DNA of 64,000 nucleotides from Chionoecetes opilio (lineage: Eukaryota > Arthropoda > Malacostraca > Decapoda > Majidae). The notes under the pieces are model-generated. The model did no database searches. It was not told where the DNA came from and was given only the letters and a program-made list of their open reading frames with translations. A program made the translations under genes and the position numbers. Below are positions 1-11,150 of this stretch, piece after piece. The stretch lies in NCBI GenBank assembly GCA_016584305.1, contig JACEEZ010021699.1:30001-94000 (forward strand). Reading direction: 5' to 3'. Each line of letters opens with the position of its first letter. Position 1 is the stretch's first letter.

Positions 1-30
1 CATTAAAATATATTAAATTTTAATTTTTTT

Positions 31-115
31 AGCCTGATGAGCCCTGCCTTGGCGAAACGTTTCGCATAAACAACCCCCAAAATACCGGTTCTCTGTCACC
101 CCGAAATCATATAAA
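31..115 (+). repeat. Penelope-like element 3' tail, copy 1
   Basis: This short segment shares a conserved block with 2729-2815, which lies downstream of a recognisable PLE endonuclease remnant. I therefore read it as the 3' tail of a second, otherwise lost PLE copy. It contains CTGATGA (34-40), a GCC/GGC stem around a 7-nt loop (41-53) and GAAAC (54-58), the arrangement of a hammerhead ribozyme core. PLEs are known to carry hammerhead motifs. I do not see a well-placed cleavage triplet, so activity is not supported. Confidence 0.55.
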
Positions 116-129
116 AAACAAGAAAATCA

Positions 130-1027
130 AATATAATAAATATACGATGTTTTATATAATAATAATAATAAAATATATAAATAATAAAAAATAATATATA
201 AAAAATAGTAATATTAAAATGATAAAATAAAAAATTTTATATATATGTAGGTATAATAATATATATATAAAATATATATAATTTAATTATAATATATATA
301 TATACTATGTTATATTTATTATATATAATATATATAATAAAATTATAATTATAATTATTATATAAAATGTATAATTAATAAAACTATTAAAATTTTAATA
401 AAATATATATTGGTTTTTTAAAGTTGATTTTAAAGTTTTATATATTTATATGGGTTTTTAAATATTTATTACTATATTTATATATATTTTATTCTATTAA
501 AAATTTTATTTTTTATAAATTTTTTATTTGTTATTAATTATTAAATTTTTAATTAATATATTTATTATATTTTATAAATATTATTTATACTATCTGGAAA
601 TTATATTATTATATTTTTATTAAAAATTTTTATATTTATATAAAATTTATATATATTATAATTTTATAATTATCTTAACTCTTTAATTATTAAAATATTA
701 TTCCCATTATATATATTATAAATCTATATATTATTTTTAAAACTATATAAATTTTATATATTAATAATTAAAAAAATTTTAAAAATATAATATAATATAA
801 ATAGTTATTAATATATTATATTTTATATTATATATATATATATATATATATATTAATATTATGTTTTATTATTTAATATTTTTAATATTAAAATAAAATG
901 TATATTATATTATAATTATATATATAATATATTAATATTATATATAATATATATTATTATATGTATTATATAATATTATTATTATTTTTATATATTAATA
1001 TAATATAATATTATATAATATATTATA

Positions 1028-1060
<33 letters not shown>

Positions 1061-1535
1061 ATTATATAGATTATATATATTTTAAAATATATTATTTTTA
1101 TTTATTCTATATTATAAATATTTTTATTTTATATATATATATATTTATATATATTTTAATTTTATTTTATTTATGATATATTAATATATAAAACTTAATA
1201 TATAAAATATATATATATATATTATTCCAAAATATTTTATATTATATATATAAATATATTATTATATATATAATTTTATATATAAATTTTATTATTATAA
1301 TATAATATATATCTTAATATATAATTTAAAACTATATATTAATATATAAAATATTTTACATAATATATATAATAATCAAGTTATATAAAATTTAAAAATA
1401 TATATATATTATTAACCCATTTTTTATATATATAATAATTTATATATATTATTATTATAATAATATATATATAGATATAAGATATATTATATATCTATAT
1501 ATATATATATATATAAATGTAGTATATATATAGTA

Positions 1536-1583
<48 letters not shown>

Positions 1584-2034
1584 GATATATATTTTATATA
1601 TATATATATATATATAGATATATATGATATTATATTATATATATTATGGATAGAGATATAGATATATATAGTATAGAATATAATATAGATAAAATATTAT
1701 TATGATATATATATATTATATATATATATAAATATGAGTATCTATAGATATGATATATATATAGATATATATAGATAATATATATATTTTATCATATATA
1801 TATATATATTATTTTATGTATATATAATATATATTATATATATATATAATATATATTATATATATAATATTATATATATATATAATATATTTTATATATA
1901 TAAATAATAATATTATATATATATATTATATATATAAAATATATATATATATATATCTATATATATATAATATTTTATATATAATATATATATATATATA
2001 TATAATATATATATATATATATTATATATAATAT

Positions 2035-2073
<39 letters not shown>

Positions 2074-2090
2074 AATAAAAATATTATATA
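130..2090. repeat. AT-rich low-complexity DNA and (TA)n tracts
   Basis: Almost pure A/T sequence with irregular TA, ATT and TATA runs. The first half is scrambled and the second half is a cleaner (TA)n tract with occasional G. No coding or RNA gene is visible. Irregular AT sequence of this length is also prone to assembly error. Confidence 0.9.
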
Positions 2091-2091
2091 T

Positions 2092-2480
2092 ATACTAATT
2101 TACCTTAAGAACACATTTCAAATATAAAGACTATACCTAAAGCTCTTATCTCTAACATAATTTACGAATTCAAATGTTCTAGTTGTAACGCTAGATACGT
2201 CGGCGAGACAACAATGAATCTAACCCTTTGGCTTTCTGAGCATAAAGGTGTTTCTGCACGTACTGGTCGACCCATCTCTTCACCTTCGCAATCTGCAATC
2301 CGCTCACACTCACATGATTTAGATCATCCTTTTTCTATGAATGACTTTAGTATCCTATCCAAGGCACACTACCCTAGTGACACTAAATAATTAGAATCCA
2401 TACACATCAAGCCTTTGTCCCCTGATCTTAATAACCAAATCACTTCATACCATTTACATATACTCAAATGATTATATCAC
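2092..2480 (+). pseudogene. Penelope-like element, GIY-YIG endonuclease remnant
   Basis: Reading + strand from about 2134 gives a degenerate C-terminal PLE endonuclease. A Tyr-containing strand is followed by a Cys-x2-Cys pair (KCSSC) and RYVGET, the YIG-like part of GIY-YIG. Then come SEHKG and ARTGRP, a histidine-rich S-IRSHSHDLDH segment and, after an in-frame TAA, LESIHIKPLSPDLNNQ, which fits the end of the domain. In the family this nuclease nicks target DNA for reverse-transcriptase priming. No RT domain is present upstream, where the AT tract begins, so this is a 5'-truncated dead copy. The CxxC-containing type differs from the remnant at 55.1 kb. Confidence 0.75.
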
Positions 2481-2728
2481 ACTGTTTCGATTGTCCGACT
2501 CTCGTTTCGATCGCCACACACGAGCCGAAATGCTACCTGTAAACTATTGTTCATTCAGTCCTCTGCCAACTCAGACAGCATACACACCAAGGTCTATTAA
2601 GTATAAATTGTATTTTTATTTATTATTTATTATTTTTTATATAATATAGGATTATTTTATTGTTTAAAAAAAGTATTTTAGATGTTCGCTTTTTAGCAGT
2701 ATAGTATAATAATTTTTTAAACTATTTT

Positions 2729-2815
2729 AGCCTGATGATGTCAAGTGTCTTTTGGCGAAACGTTGCGCATAAACAACCCCAAGAATGACGAGTGTCTTTG
2801 TCACCCTGAAATGTC
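2729..2815 (+). repeat. Penelope-like element 3' tail, copy 2, with hammerhead-like core
   Basis: About 250 bp after the GIY-YIG remnant, CTGATGA (2732-2738), a GTC/GGC stem and GAAAC recur in the same order as at 34-58. They are followed by the shared block reading CGCATAAACAACCCC and a TGTCACCC motif. The layout matches a PLE 3' end. The ribozyme interpretation rests on motif order only; stems I and III and the cleavage site were not found in canonical form. Confidence 0.55.
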
Positions 2816-2839
2816 AAGATGTATCTACCTAAGAATACA

Positions 2840-2844
<5 letters not shown>

Positions 2845-2875
<31 letters not shown>

Positions 2876-2935
2876 TAATATATATATATATATATATAGT
2901 ATATATATATATATAAAAATATAGGTATAATATAT

Positions 2936-2999
<64 letters not shown>

Positions 3000-3189
3000 A
3001 TATATAATATAGATATATAATATACGTATAAATATATATAGTATATATATATATATATATATATTTACGTATATAATATATATACGTATAAATATATATA
3101 TATATATATATATAATATATATATAAATATAGTATATGTATATATAGTAATATATATAATATATATATATATAGTATAATATATATTTA

Positions 3190-3286
<97 letters not shown>

Positions 3287-3300
3287 TATATATATATATA

Positions 3301-3370
<70 letters not shown>

Positions 3371-3427
3371 TATATATATATAATATATATATATATATAA
3401 ATATATATATATATATTATATATATAT

Positions 3428-3476
<49 letters not shown>

Positions 3477-3486
3477 TATATATATA
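2845..3486. repeat. (TA)n microsatellite
   Basis: About 640 bp of imperfect (TA)n with rare C or G. Open frames across it are low-complexity Tyr/Ile runs and are not genes. Confidence 0.95.
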
Positions 3487-4329
3487 TCAAATCTACATAA
3501 TGATGGTTGGAAGTGTTGCACGCTCTGGTGTTGTTGATTTATTTGTTTGTTGTCGTTTTTATTGCAAAACAAACTGCTGTTTGCTCTTTTCTTCGATGTT
3601 CATACTACTGCCACAATTATTACTATTCTAGATGACCTAAGAGGGTTACGTGAATGTGCAGGTATTTTATAATTTAGGGAAGAAAATAGGGGCGTATGAC
3701 CTCCCACTTACCTCCACGAGCACGGCGTATGAAGTTTGACTTATGACAAGTAGTTAACCCCGTTCCACGACCCAATCAACACCTCTGGCAGACATTTTAT
3801 ATTTTACTCCATACTTAGTTGTTGACTTCAGATCATATTTACTGGCACATGTCAGGGCTGTGAGTAGGGAGGGTTACAGTTGTCATCCGAGCACCTGCGT
3901 CATCGTCAGGAACAATTCGGGAGTCCCGTTGTTCTGTCAGAGTTTGTTTTATTTAGGAGTCAAATTATGATGTACATTATGCGGCCCAGATAGCCAACTA
4001 GTAAACTAAAACTACATGTTACACTTTATTGCAACATTCATTGATGTAGTGAAAACCTTATGGATTGAACAAAAAGATACATAAAAAAAAAATTCTAAAG
4101 AATAACGAGTAGTGTACATGTGCTACATGAAATGATACGAGCCCAATATTAATTAGTCATCAAAATCACAGTTTTTCACTAATGAATGAGTTAACAGAAA
4201 ATAAACACATAATGGGGTAGTGACGTAGTCTACCACAAACTTAAAACTGAAGATTGCACTGGTGTCTTCCAAAGAGCCTTGGGGCTCATGTCGTGGCCTC
4301 TTGCTCTCTTGCCTCACCGGAACTCCATT
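3487..4329. other. Unassigned spacer
   Basis: Mixed-composition sequence between the AT tract and the CA microsatellite. I see no coding, RNA or transposon signature. Confidence 0.5.
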
Positions 4330-4434
4330 ACAAACACACACACACACACCCACACACACACACAAACACACACACACACACACACACAAACACACACCCA
4401 CCCACACACACACACGCACACACGCACACACACA
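4330..4434. repeat. (CA)n microsatellite
   Basis: About 105 bp of (CA)n with a few interruptions, directly 5' of a SINE. A second short CA run follows the SINE at 4690-4718. Confidence 0.95.
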
Positions 4435-4436
4435 CT

Positions 4437-4685
4437 TCATGATGGTCAGGTTGATAGCGTGCTGGTCTCCCATTCTGTGGGGAGGTGGTTCGAATCCTCG
4501 CGCTCACGGGCATTTTCACTGACAAATTCGGGCGGATACTGTACCCCTTGAGCAATGGGATGGGTGTGTGTGGTGTATGAGGTGTCAACATTGCCCAAAG
4601 ATCGGTAATAATGAGCTCCAAGCTCGCACTGAGAGGGTGAAAATTGGCGATTGCGAGCCAGCTCTCGTGGACAAGACAATCAGCG

Positions 4686-4718
<33 letters not shown>
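4437..4718 (+). mobile_element. tRNA-derived SINE, family A, copy 1
   Basis: The head resembles a tRNA gene. An A-box-like sequence begins at 4443 (TGGTCAGGTTGATAGC) and a good B box, GGTTCGAATCC, lies at 4487-4497, as expected for an internal RNA polymerase III promoter. A tRNA-unrelated body follows to about 4685, containing a segment ending in GAGGGTGAAAATTGGCGA and GTGGACAAGACAA. The element ends in a CA run. A related, more diverged copy with the same body lies at 30,155-30,432. Flanking CA tracts on both sides hide any target duplication. Confidence 0.75.
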
Positions 4719-4721
<3 letters not shown>

Positions 4722-4814
4722 ATAATTTTTTTTTACCCTATGATATATAGACCAACAATTCCGCTACCTGCTGTGTTACTAATAGTATACCACATATACA
4801 CTTTTGAGTCAAAC

Positions 4815-5991
4815 CAAAGACTACTCTATACTGGACTTGCTACTCGTGCCCCGCGCCAACCCGCCCATGACCAGTGGAGGCCAGTTTTGCGATTCCTGCC
4901 ACTTTAGAACATCACCCCTATTTCCCCTCTTAAGGTTTATCAGTATATATGATATACCGTTATCTTCGTAACTGTTTGTTCTATAATATTATCAAATAAA
5001 AAACAGTAAAATACACTAAAGAAATGCCATTATGAGAGAGTGAAGAAATATGCATGACCTCAATATATACTTAAACTCTTCGCCATTTAATATTTTGCGA
5101 GAAAACATTTCAGATGCTAGCGATAGAAAGAAGCGGATTTTCATTAGCTTTCCATTGTTATATTTCGTTTTATGATAATGAATTACCACCATGCTAAATT
5201 TAAACGTAACAAAAAAAATAACATCGTAAATCGTTTTGGCAAGTAAAAAAGTGTTTCATGAATACAGTAGACTATGGCATACCCAGTAAAATGATACACT
5301 GTTATCTTCGTAAATGTTTGTTCTATAATATTATAAAATAAAAAACTGAAAAAATACACTAAAGAAATCCATTATGAGACTCTGAAGAAATAGCATGAAC
5401 TTATATTCACTTAAACTCATCGCAATTGATTTTTGGCGTGAAGACTTTTTACATGCAACATATCAATAGAAGCGGAATTTAATTAACTTTCCATTTTATA
5501 TTTCATTTTCTGATAATGGAATTAGAACCATGCTAAATTAGCATTAACTAAATAAATAACATCATCCATCGGGTAATTATCCCGATAGATGATGTTATTT
5601 TTTTAGTTAACGCTAATTTATGCATGGTTATGATTCATTTATCAGAAAACGAAATATAGCAATAGAAAGCTAATGAAAATCCGCTTCTTTCTATCGCTAG
5701 CATCTAAAATGTTTTCTCGCAAAATATTAAATGGCGATGAGTTCAAGTGAATATTAAGTTCATGCATATTTCTTAACTCTCTCATAATGGCATTTCTTTA
5801 TTGCATTTTACTGTTTTTTATTTGATAATATTATAGAACAAACATTTACGAAGATAACGGTATATCATATATACTGATAAACCATAGGAAGGGAAAAGGG
5901 AGTGATGTTCGAAAATGGCAGGAATCGCAAAACTGGCCTCCACTGGAAATAGCCCAAAATGAGTAGCAAGTCCAGTATAGAGTAGTCTTTG
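4815..5991. mobile_element. 1.2-kb foldback element, copy 1
   Basis: The two halves are inverted copies of each other around a palindromic centre near 5555-5600 (ATCATC...GATGAT). The ends are CAAAGACTACTCTATACTGG at the left and its complement at the right, and they are flanked by 7-bp direct repeats GTCAAAC (4808-4814 and 5992-5998). The arms carry internal duplicated blocks such as CATTTACGAAGATAAC and CGCAAAATATTAAATGGCGA. No transposase is present, so it is non-autonomous. The arms differ in one short block near the tips: the left has a GC-rich version, the right an ATTTTGGGCTATTT-type version. Confidence 0.85.
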
Positions 5992-6532
5992 GTCAAACAA
6001 ATTGCAACAGTTTGTTTTATTGTTGAGTATTGGTTATTGAGTTGTTCTTTATGACATATCCAAAATGGGACGCAGGTTTCAACCCATTAGTTACCTATTT
6101 TGCATATTTTCAAAATGGCCGCCATTTATATATAAGGCCCATTATCTCTAAAAATACTCATTTTTAGCACAATAAGTGCATTATACTTGAATAGTAACAT
6201 GAACCAGTGAAGCTATAAAACATTTTTTCAAAGTCAAATGACCCGTCTAAAACATGTAGGTCATAGGTCAATAATAAAAAAAAATAGGTCAAATTACCCT
6301 TTCTATACAAAAAAAGTGCATTAAGGTATTGCAAATGATATTTTTTTTTTTTAAATATTAATTGTTATATAGATATTGTACCCTGTCCGAAGTTACCCAT
6401 GAAAGTGTAGGCCCTATGTCAAGACTTACAACATTCGATTACAATCAAATAAAAAAACATATATAAACTGTTATATATGTACATATTATGGTGTTCATTA
6501 TTTGTGTTCTTCTTTTAGATACATACTGTGAA

Positions 6533-6772
6533 TTAGTAGTCAAATTCATCTAGCTCTATGTTTGTGCATAGTCCGTCTTGGCAATTTCCGCAGAATTCGG
6601 TGCAGTACATCCCGTTTTTCTTGCATAAACATATCAGTGTGTTACAGTACTCCATGCAATTGCAACGTACGATCCTCAAGAGGGCATCAGAAGCTGGTCT
6701 GCTGTCCATTTTTTCAAGCAACAAACTCTCGTCTTGACTATTCCATCCCCAATATTCCGGCTTCAGTACCAC
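6533..6772 (-). pseudogene. Cys-cluster (CXC/tesmin-like) C-terminal fragment of a transposase
   Basis: A 79-residue minus-strand frame contains nine cysteines in the order CxC-x3-C-x4-CxC-x6-C-x3-C-x2-C-x4-C, close to the tesmin/TSO1 CXC pattern. The same pattern occurs at 37,254-37,490 downstream of an XPG-like segment. Its position inside long inverted repeats implies it is the tail of a transposon protein, probably DNA-binding. The rest of the protein is missing or unreadable, so the copy is dead. Confidence 0.55.
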
Positions 6773-8102
6773 GTTTCCTATCCATATTTTGACGGATACG
6801 GTGAATGTTAACTGCTCCCAGGACGCTCTCTAAAGTTCACTATATCGTATATCTCACCAAGGGGCATAAGGTGAGCAAACCGTTCAATCCGACATATCGA
6901 TTGATTAATACAATTTTTGTGCTTAACGGGCCGGTTGATCATTGGTCCTCCCACTATTTTTACACACCATATCCCGGCGCTGGTCGTTAAACCAATCTAT
7001 CAATCTACTATCAATACTCAAATCTACTACCCTATCAATCTACCACAGTAACGATAGTTAACTCCTACCCAGTGTTTTTCTACCTAAAATGCTATGCAAA
7101 ATAGGCCTTTTAAAGTTTTAATATTGGCTGATATTTAAGCTTAACTTTCCAAACTTTTATCCAATAATATTTGCTGCAAAATATTGGAATTACCACGTAC
7201 GCAACAGGCATATACATCAGTGACTACCAATGTTGAGTTGAACGTTGACATGCTCCAAAACACAGGCCCAAGCATGTGCTGCATACACACCATGATATTC
7301 CAAGTAGCATACACATCTCATTATTAAATAACAGCAACCTGACATTATGTACAGATCTACTAGGAGAGAGAGAATATATCATGCTAATAATAGAACCAGG
7401 GAGTTTCCTGCAAAGCAGGTAGTTATTGTTGTGTGTATATAAATATTAATTAGCATCACAGTTGGCAAGGAATATGATGCAATGGGGTTGGGGTTAAATT
7501 ACTATATGAGATCATGCAGCTTATGGCAAGTTAATGGTGTGGTTGGAAGAAGGGTGATCATCGAAGAGGGTGGGGTGGGATTCAGGGGTGTCTAATTTGT
7601 ATTAAAACAGACCTAGAAAATGTTGAGAAAAGAAAATTTATTCAGATTATTAGTGCCATACAGGCATACGTACACCATCCATAGTTGTATACCTTGAAAA
7701 TAATTTTGCTACTGAGGGCAGTGACTCCTGTTTTTTAAGAGGCGACGCAAAATATTATTCATGCATAAAATACATATCCCGTAAAAACGGCCATTTGACC
7801 TATTTTGTACAACTTGACCTTTGACCTACATGTTTAGAGGGGTCATGTGAGTTTGAAAATATGTTTTTTCAGATTCACTGGATCATGTTTCTATTCAGGT
7901 GTAATGTACTTATTGTGCTAAAAATGAGTAGTTTTAGAAATAATGGGCCATATATATATATATAAATGGTGGCTATTTTGAAATTATGCATATTAGGTCA
8001 TTTCTGCGTTGAAACCTGTGTCCAATTTTGGATATGTCAACAATAACTACTTAATAAACAATAATTAGCAATAAAACAAACTGTTGCAATTTGTTTGACT
8101 CA

Positions 8103-8787
8103 GCATAGCAAATTACTCTAAATATGGTCGACTATAAGGACAAGGCTTGGCAGTTGCTTGCTGAGGTGCCGTAAAAGTAAGGAAGCAGTTCATTATTAAC
8201 TATTGTGGCCAAAGTGTTAGGTCACTGGATAGGTAGGGATATAATTGTATAATTAATCATATATAAGCAGCTACCAAGAAACCCTAATGCAGTGAGAAGG
8301 AAGGCCTGATGGCACATTGAGGGGAGACAACACATCGTTGATGCTGAGATAATGGAAGCCAACAGCCGGGTGTGTGTATGTGTCTGAGCTGCGTCCAAAT
8401 TTGCTGACGATGTAACCGTGACGCAGGCCTGGGAGTTCCTGGCACACGACACTTCTTTAGCAAAAAAAAACACGATCCCTTTATAGAACGCCCACCGGTG
8501 GAGAGGAAAGCAGAAGCAAGAGGAGAAGCTAGAGAGAAGCTTTCGAGACTCCTATGAGTAACATATGTGGTACTCCACACGTGCTGTGAGTGGTTGATTG
8601 TGTGCGCATCACTTTTATTGTTTCGGCCTGTCTTTAAGACTTTAGCTACATATGCTGTTTGTGTGAACTAGTTAGTGACAAGTTGCTCAACCTCACAGTG
8701 TAGATAATATACAAAGTATTTCCTATATACATGAGTTATAATGTCTTACTCGTGCCTGGCACACTACTCAATCAATAAGCCTTACAA
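8103..8787. other. Unassigned spacer
   Basis: Mixed sequence with short minus-strand frames of up to 98 codons that show no recognisable domain. I support no gene or repeat here. Confidence 0.5.
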
Positions 8788-9078
8788 TGGAAACAATGTA
8801 TTGTTGCTAGAAATAAAGCTAATAGGGTGTAATGATTCATTACTAGAAGTGTTATAAGTAGAAGTGCGGAAGTTATTCTAAAGCTTTATTGGCTCTAGTC
8901 AGACCTCATCTAGACTATGCGGTTCAGTTTTGATCTCCATATTACAGGATGGAGATAGCCTTGTTAGCATCAGTGCAGAGAAGGATGACCACGGATGACC
9001 TACACGAGTAACTACCTCGTGTATGTCTCATGGTCTCGTGTAGCTTCTTTATTTTCTTATGTTCTTCTTATGTTCTCT
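8788..9078 (+). mobile_element. CR1-like LINE 3' remnant, copy 1
   Basis: 8788-8990 closely matches 13,691-13,890 inside the better-preserved LINE downstream, in the thumb/C-terminal part of its RT frame. After an internal deletion it resumes with the element's 3' terminal block (CTCGTGTAGCTTC) and a tail of ATGTTCTT-like repeats ending near 9078. The next copy starts immediately after, so the copies are head to tail. Confidence 0.75.
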
Positions 9079-9178
9079 TCAGTCATTCGTTGTCTGGCGG
9101 GGAGACAAGACGTGTTACCTGGCCGCTCCTTGGGTGTGTTGAGTATAGGAGAGTGTAGGTTGGCCAGAGAGGATTAGC

Positions 9179-9541
9179 ATGGCAGCGGAGGAGGAGCTTA
9201 GCGTCGGCATGGTTAGTGGAGGCGACGGTGTGGTTAGTGAAGGCGACAGTGCGGTTAGTGGAGGCGACGGTGTTGTTAGTGGAAGTGAAGGTGTGGTTAG
9301 TGGAGGAGACGGTGTGGTTAGTGGAGGCGACGGTGTGGTTCGTGGAGTCGATGGTGTTGTGAGTGGAAGCGAGGGGGTGGTGAGTGGAGGAGAGGGTGGA
9401 GTGAAGGAGTCTAAGGTGATAACGAGTGTGTTAGAAGAAGGGAGAAAGGTCGAGGGGGAGTGCAATGAAGGTTGTGGAGTGGCACTTAAGTCTATTCTGG
9501 AAGCGATTGAAGACCTGAAAAGGTGCTTTGTAAGTAAGTGA
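9179..9541 (+). pseudogene. CR1-like LINE ORF1, N-terminal part with heptad repeats
   Basis: A 120-codon frame starts MAAEEELSVG and continues as about nine or ten imperfect copies of VVSGGDG, encoded by a 21-bp DNA repeat (about 9205-9400). It ends in an acidic and helical tail (SILEAIEDLKRCF). A frame at 9538 continues with a coiled-coil-like stretch (ELKCVVKKQEIEIRSLN) before the MITE-bearing insertion. It lies just inside the LINE 5' end and upstream of the esterase frame, so I take it as the N-terminal half of ORF1. The heptads have no known function that I can assign. Confidence 0.55.
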
Positions 9542-9601
9542 ACGAATTGAAATGCGTGGTGAAGAAGCAGGAGATAGAGATACGATCTCTTAACCTGTGG
9601 G

Positions 9602-9657
9602 CTGCGGCAAGCCTTCCGGAAGGCTCTGCTGAGCGACTGCGGCAAGCCTTCCGGAAG
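9602..9657. repeat. 35-bp tandem duplication
   Basis: CTGCGGCAAGCCTTCCGGAAG occurs at 9602-9622 and again at 9637-9657. It marks the point where the LINE ORF1 reading is lost. Confidence 0.85.
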
Positions 9658-9783
9658 CGCAATTTTCAATTGCATATAAAAACGCGCGCCAACATTCGTA
9701 GAAGTCTACAAACTGTGTCACATATACGCCTTGATGTCAGCCCTCGATAACACACACCACCATCTGCCTAACTACGCTGTACG

Positions 9784-10017
9784 CAGAGATATACCACTCC
9801 TTGGGTTTTTTCCCAAGATCTTGGGATTTAGGTCCTGGCGTTGGGATATTTTTTGCCTATCTTGGGATTTTTGGAGGGATAATTCAATTATTTCTTCAGT
9901 AGTTTATCTCAAGGTACGGTACAACGGTACCTATGCTTACCTTGAGATAAACTACTGGAGAAATACTTGACTAATCCCCTCAAAATCTTGGGAAAAATCC
10001 CAAGGAGTGGCACCCCT
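9784..10017. mobile_element. MITE with inverted termini, hAT-like
   Basis: The left end CAGAGAT...CCACTCCTTGGG and the right end CCAAGGAGTGG...CCCCTG are inverted copies. Inner inverted blocks lie around 9890-9960 (AGTAGTTTATCTCAAGGTA and its complement). The CAG...CTG termini resemble hAT ends, but no 8-bp target duplication is visible. It sits between the two halves of the LINE ORF1. Confidence 0.6.
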
Positions 10018-10340
10018 GATCCCACCTCAGCAGTCTCTCGCCAGCAGTTTGGTGCCATTCGCGCCAGATATTTCAACTCCCGACCACAACCACACCACAA
10101 CCCCAGACGTTTGGGTTAAACATAGATATATTGCCGGATGCGGATTTTTACTACGTTGACGTTGATGTGATTTTCATCCAATTCTGTAATGGTCACTGTC
10201 CTACTCACATCCCCGCACTGGTGACACTAAAAAAATCTTTGCTCCCGCAGTTCCCGGTTAAGTGTGGAGGCGGAGGTCCAAGTGGAGTGAGTGGAGGGGC
10301 ACATGTGAGGGATGTACCTGGAGGGGTAACATAGGGAGAC

Positions 10341-11081
10341 GTGCCTCGGGCAACTACTAAGGGAGGTGTTCCTAGTAAGTCACCAGGGATTGGTGGATGG
10401 AAGGTGGTTGCCCATGGTGGAGCGCGCCCGAAAGAAAGAAAGGTACACAATGACCATGTTGTGTGCACGAATTCATTTCAGGTACTCTCGGGGCTGCAAG
10501 AGGAAGATAAGGAGGTAAAGACGGTAGACGATACACCATTACCCGAAGGTAAAATCTTGGTTGTTGGGGTCAGTCAGATTAGGCGCCTAGACAGCAGGTT
10601 TTGTGACAGGGATGGGATACGTATGAAGTCGGTGAGTTACCCAGGGAAGGGGATAGGTTATGTTAGTGATAAGATAGTTGAGTGCATGGCGGACCAAAGG
10701 AAAAAGTCCATCGTCTGCCTGAGCGCTGGGAAAAACGATGTTGAGTGTGTAAGGAGTGAGGAATTGCTACGGCGGTTCAAGGAAGCTGTATGTAAGGTTA
10801 GAGACAGGGGTTGGTTCCCTGTGGTGTGTGGTGTCCTTCTAAGACGCTTTGCTGACGGCTTGTGGTACTCCAGGGTAATTGCTCTGAATTGCCGGCTGGC
10901 ATTTCATTGCAAAGCCAATGGTTGGGCCTTTGTCGACAACTGGGAACTCTATTTCAGGCATAACCACCTCTACCACAGGGACGGGATGCACCTTTCGAAG
11001 AAAGGAGTTCAGATTTTGCCTAAATACCTTGAAAGGGAGGTAGATGCACTGAAGGCTTTTTTTAAGATAGAGCACCGGTGA
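10341..11081 (+). pseudogene. CR1-like LINE ORF1 SGNH/esterase domain
   Basis: This 246-codon uninterrupted frame matches the esterase-like ORF1 domain described for CR1-group LINEs. SGNH block I reads VVGVSQIRRLD: the serine is kept, but the usual GDS aspartate is valine. Block III is SAGKNDV with the conserved Asn, and block V is RDGMHLS, giving the Asp/His pair. A conserved NGWAFVDNW segment precedes block V. The frame is open upstream of the ATG at 10,341, so this ATG is not a proven start; the N-terminal part was displaced by the MITE-containing insertion. In these elements the domain is thought to help ORF1 protein act on lipids or RNP assembly. ORF2 begins about 70 bp downstream. Confidence 0.75.
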
Positions 11082-11150
11082 TTAGACACTGGGGTCGGGG
11101 TAAAGGAAACCTGCGACACTAGGAGGAGTTTCAGAAGGCAGGGAACTAAA

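Larger units (their letters stand above)
4805..8102. mobile_element. DNA transposon with ~300-bp inverted termini, split by a foldback
   Basis: The sequence from 5992 to about 6300 is the inverted complement of about 7795-8102, including a near-perfect outer stretch (GTCAAACAAATTGCAACAG at the left). The outermost left bases TGAGTCAAAC (4805-4814) match the right end GTTTGACTCA, so the true left tip lies before the nested foldback at 4815-5991. Inside is a minus-strand cysteine-cluster remnant (6533-6772). I assign it tentatively to the same class as the Academ-like element at 36.4-39.3 kb, which has similar termini and the same cysteine pattern. I see no target duplication at its outer ends. 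Confidence 0.65.

Noticed and set aside
2829..3572. 247-codon minus-strand frame rich in Tyr and Ile
   Set aside because: Product of the (TA)n tract, with no domain.
4437..4510. A functional tRNA gene
   Set aside because: A and B boxes are present but the cloverleaf is not convincing and a SINE body follows. A second copy with the same body shows it is a SINE.
6805..6990. 61-codon plus-strand frame near the CXC remnant
   Set aside because: No recognised motif, and it lies on the opposite strand to the transposase remnant.
9115..9675. 186-codon minus-strand Ser/Pro/Thr-rich frame
   Set aside because: Antisense shadow of the 21-bp coding repeat in LINE ORF1.
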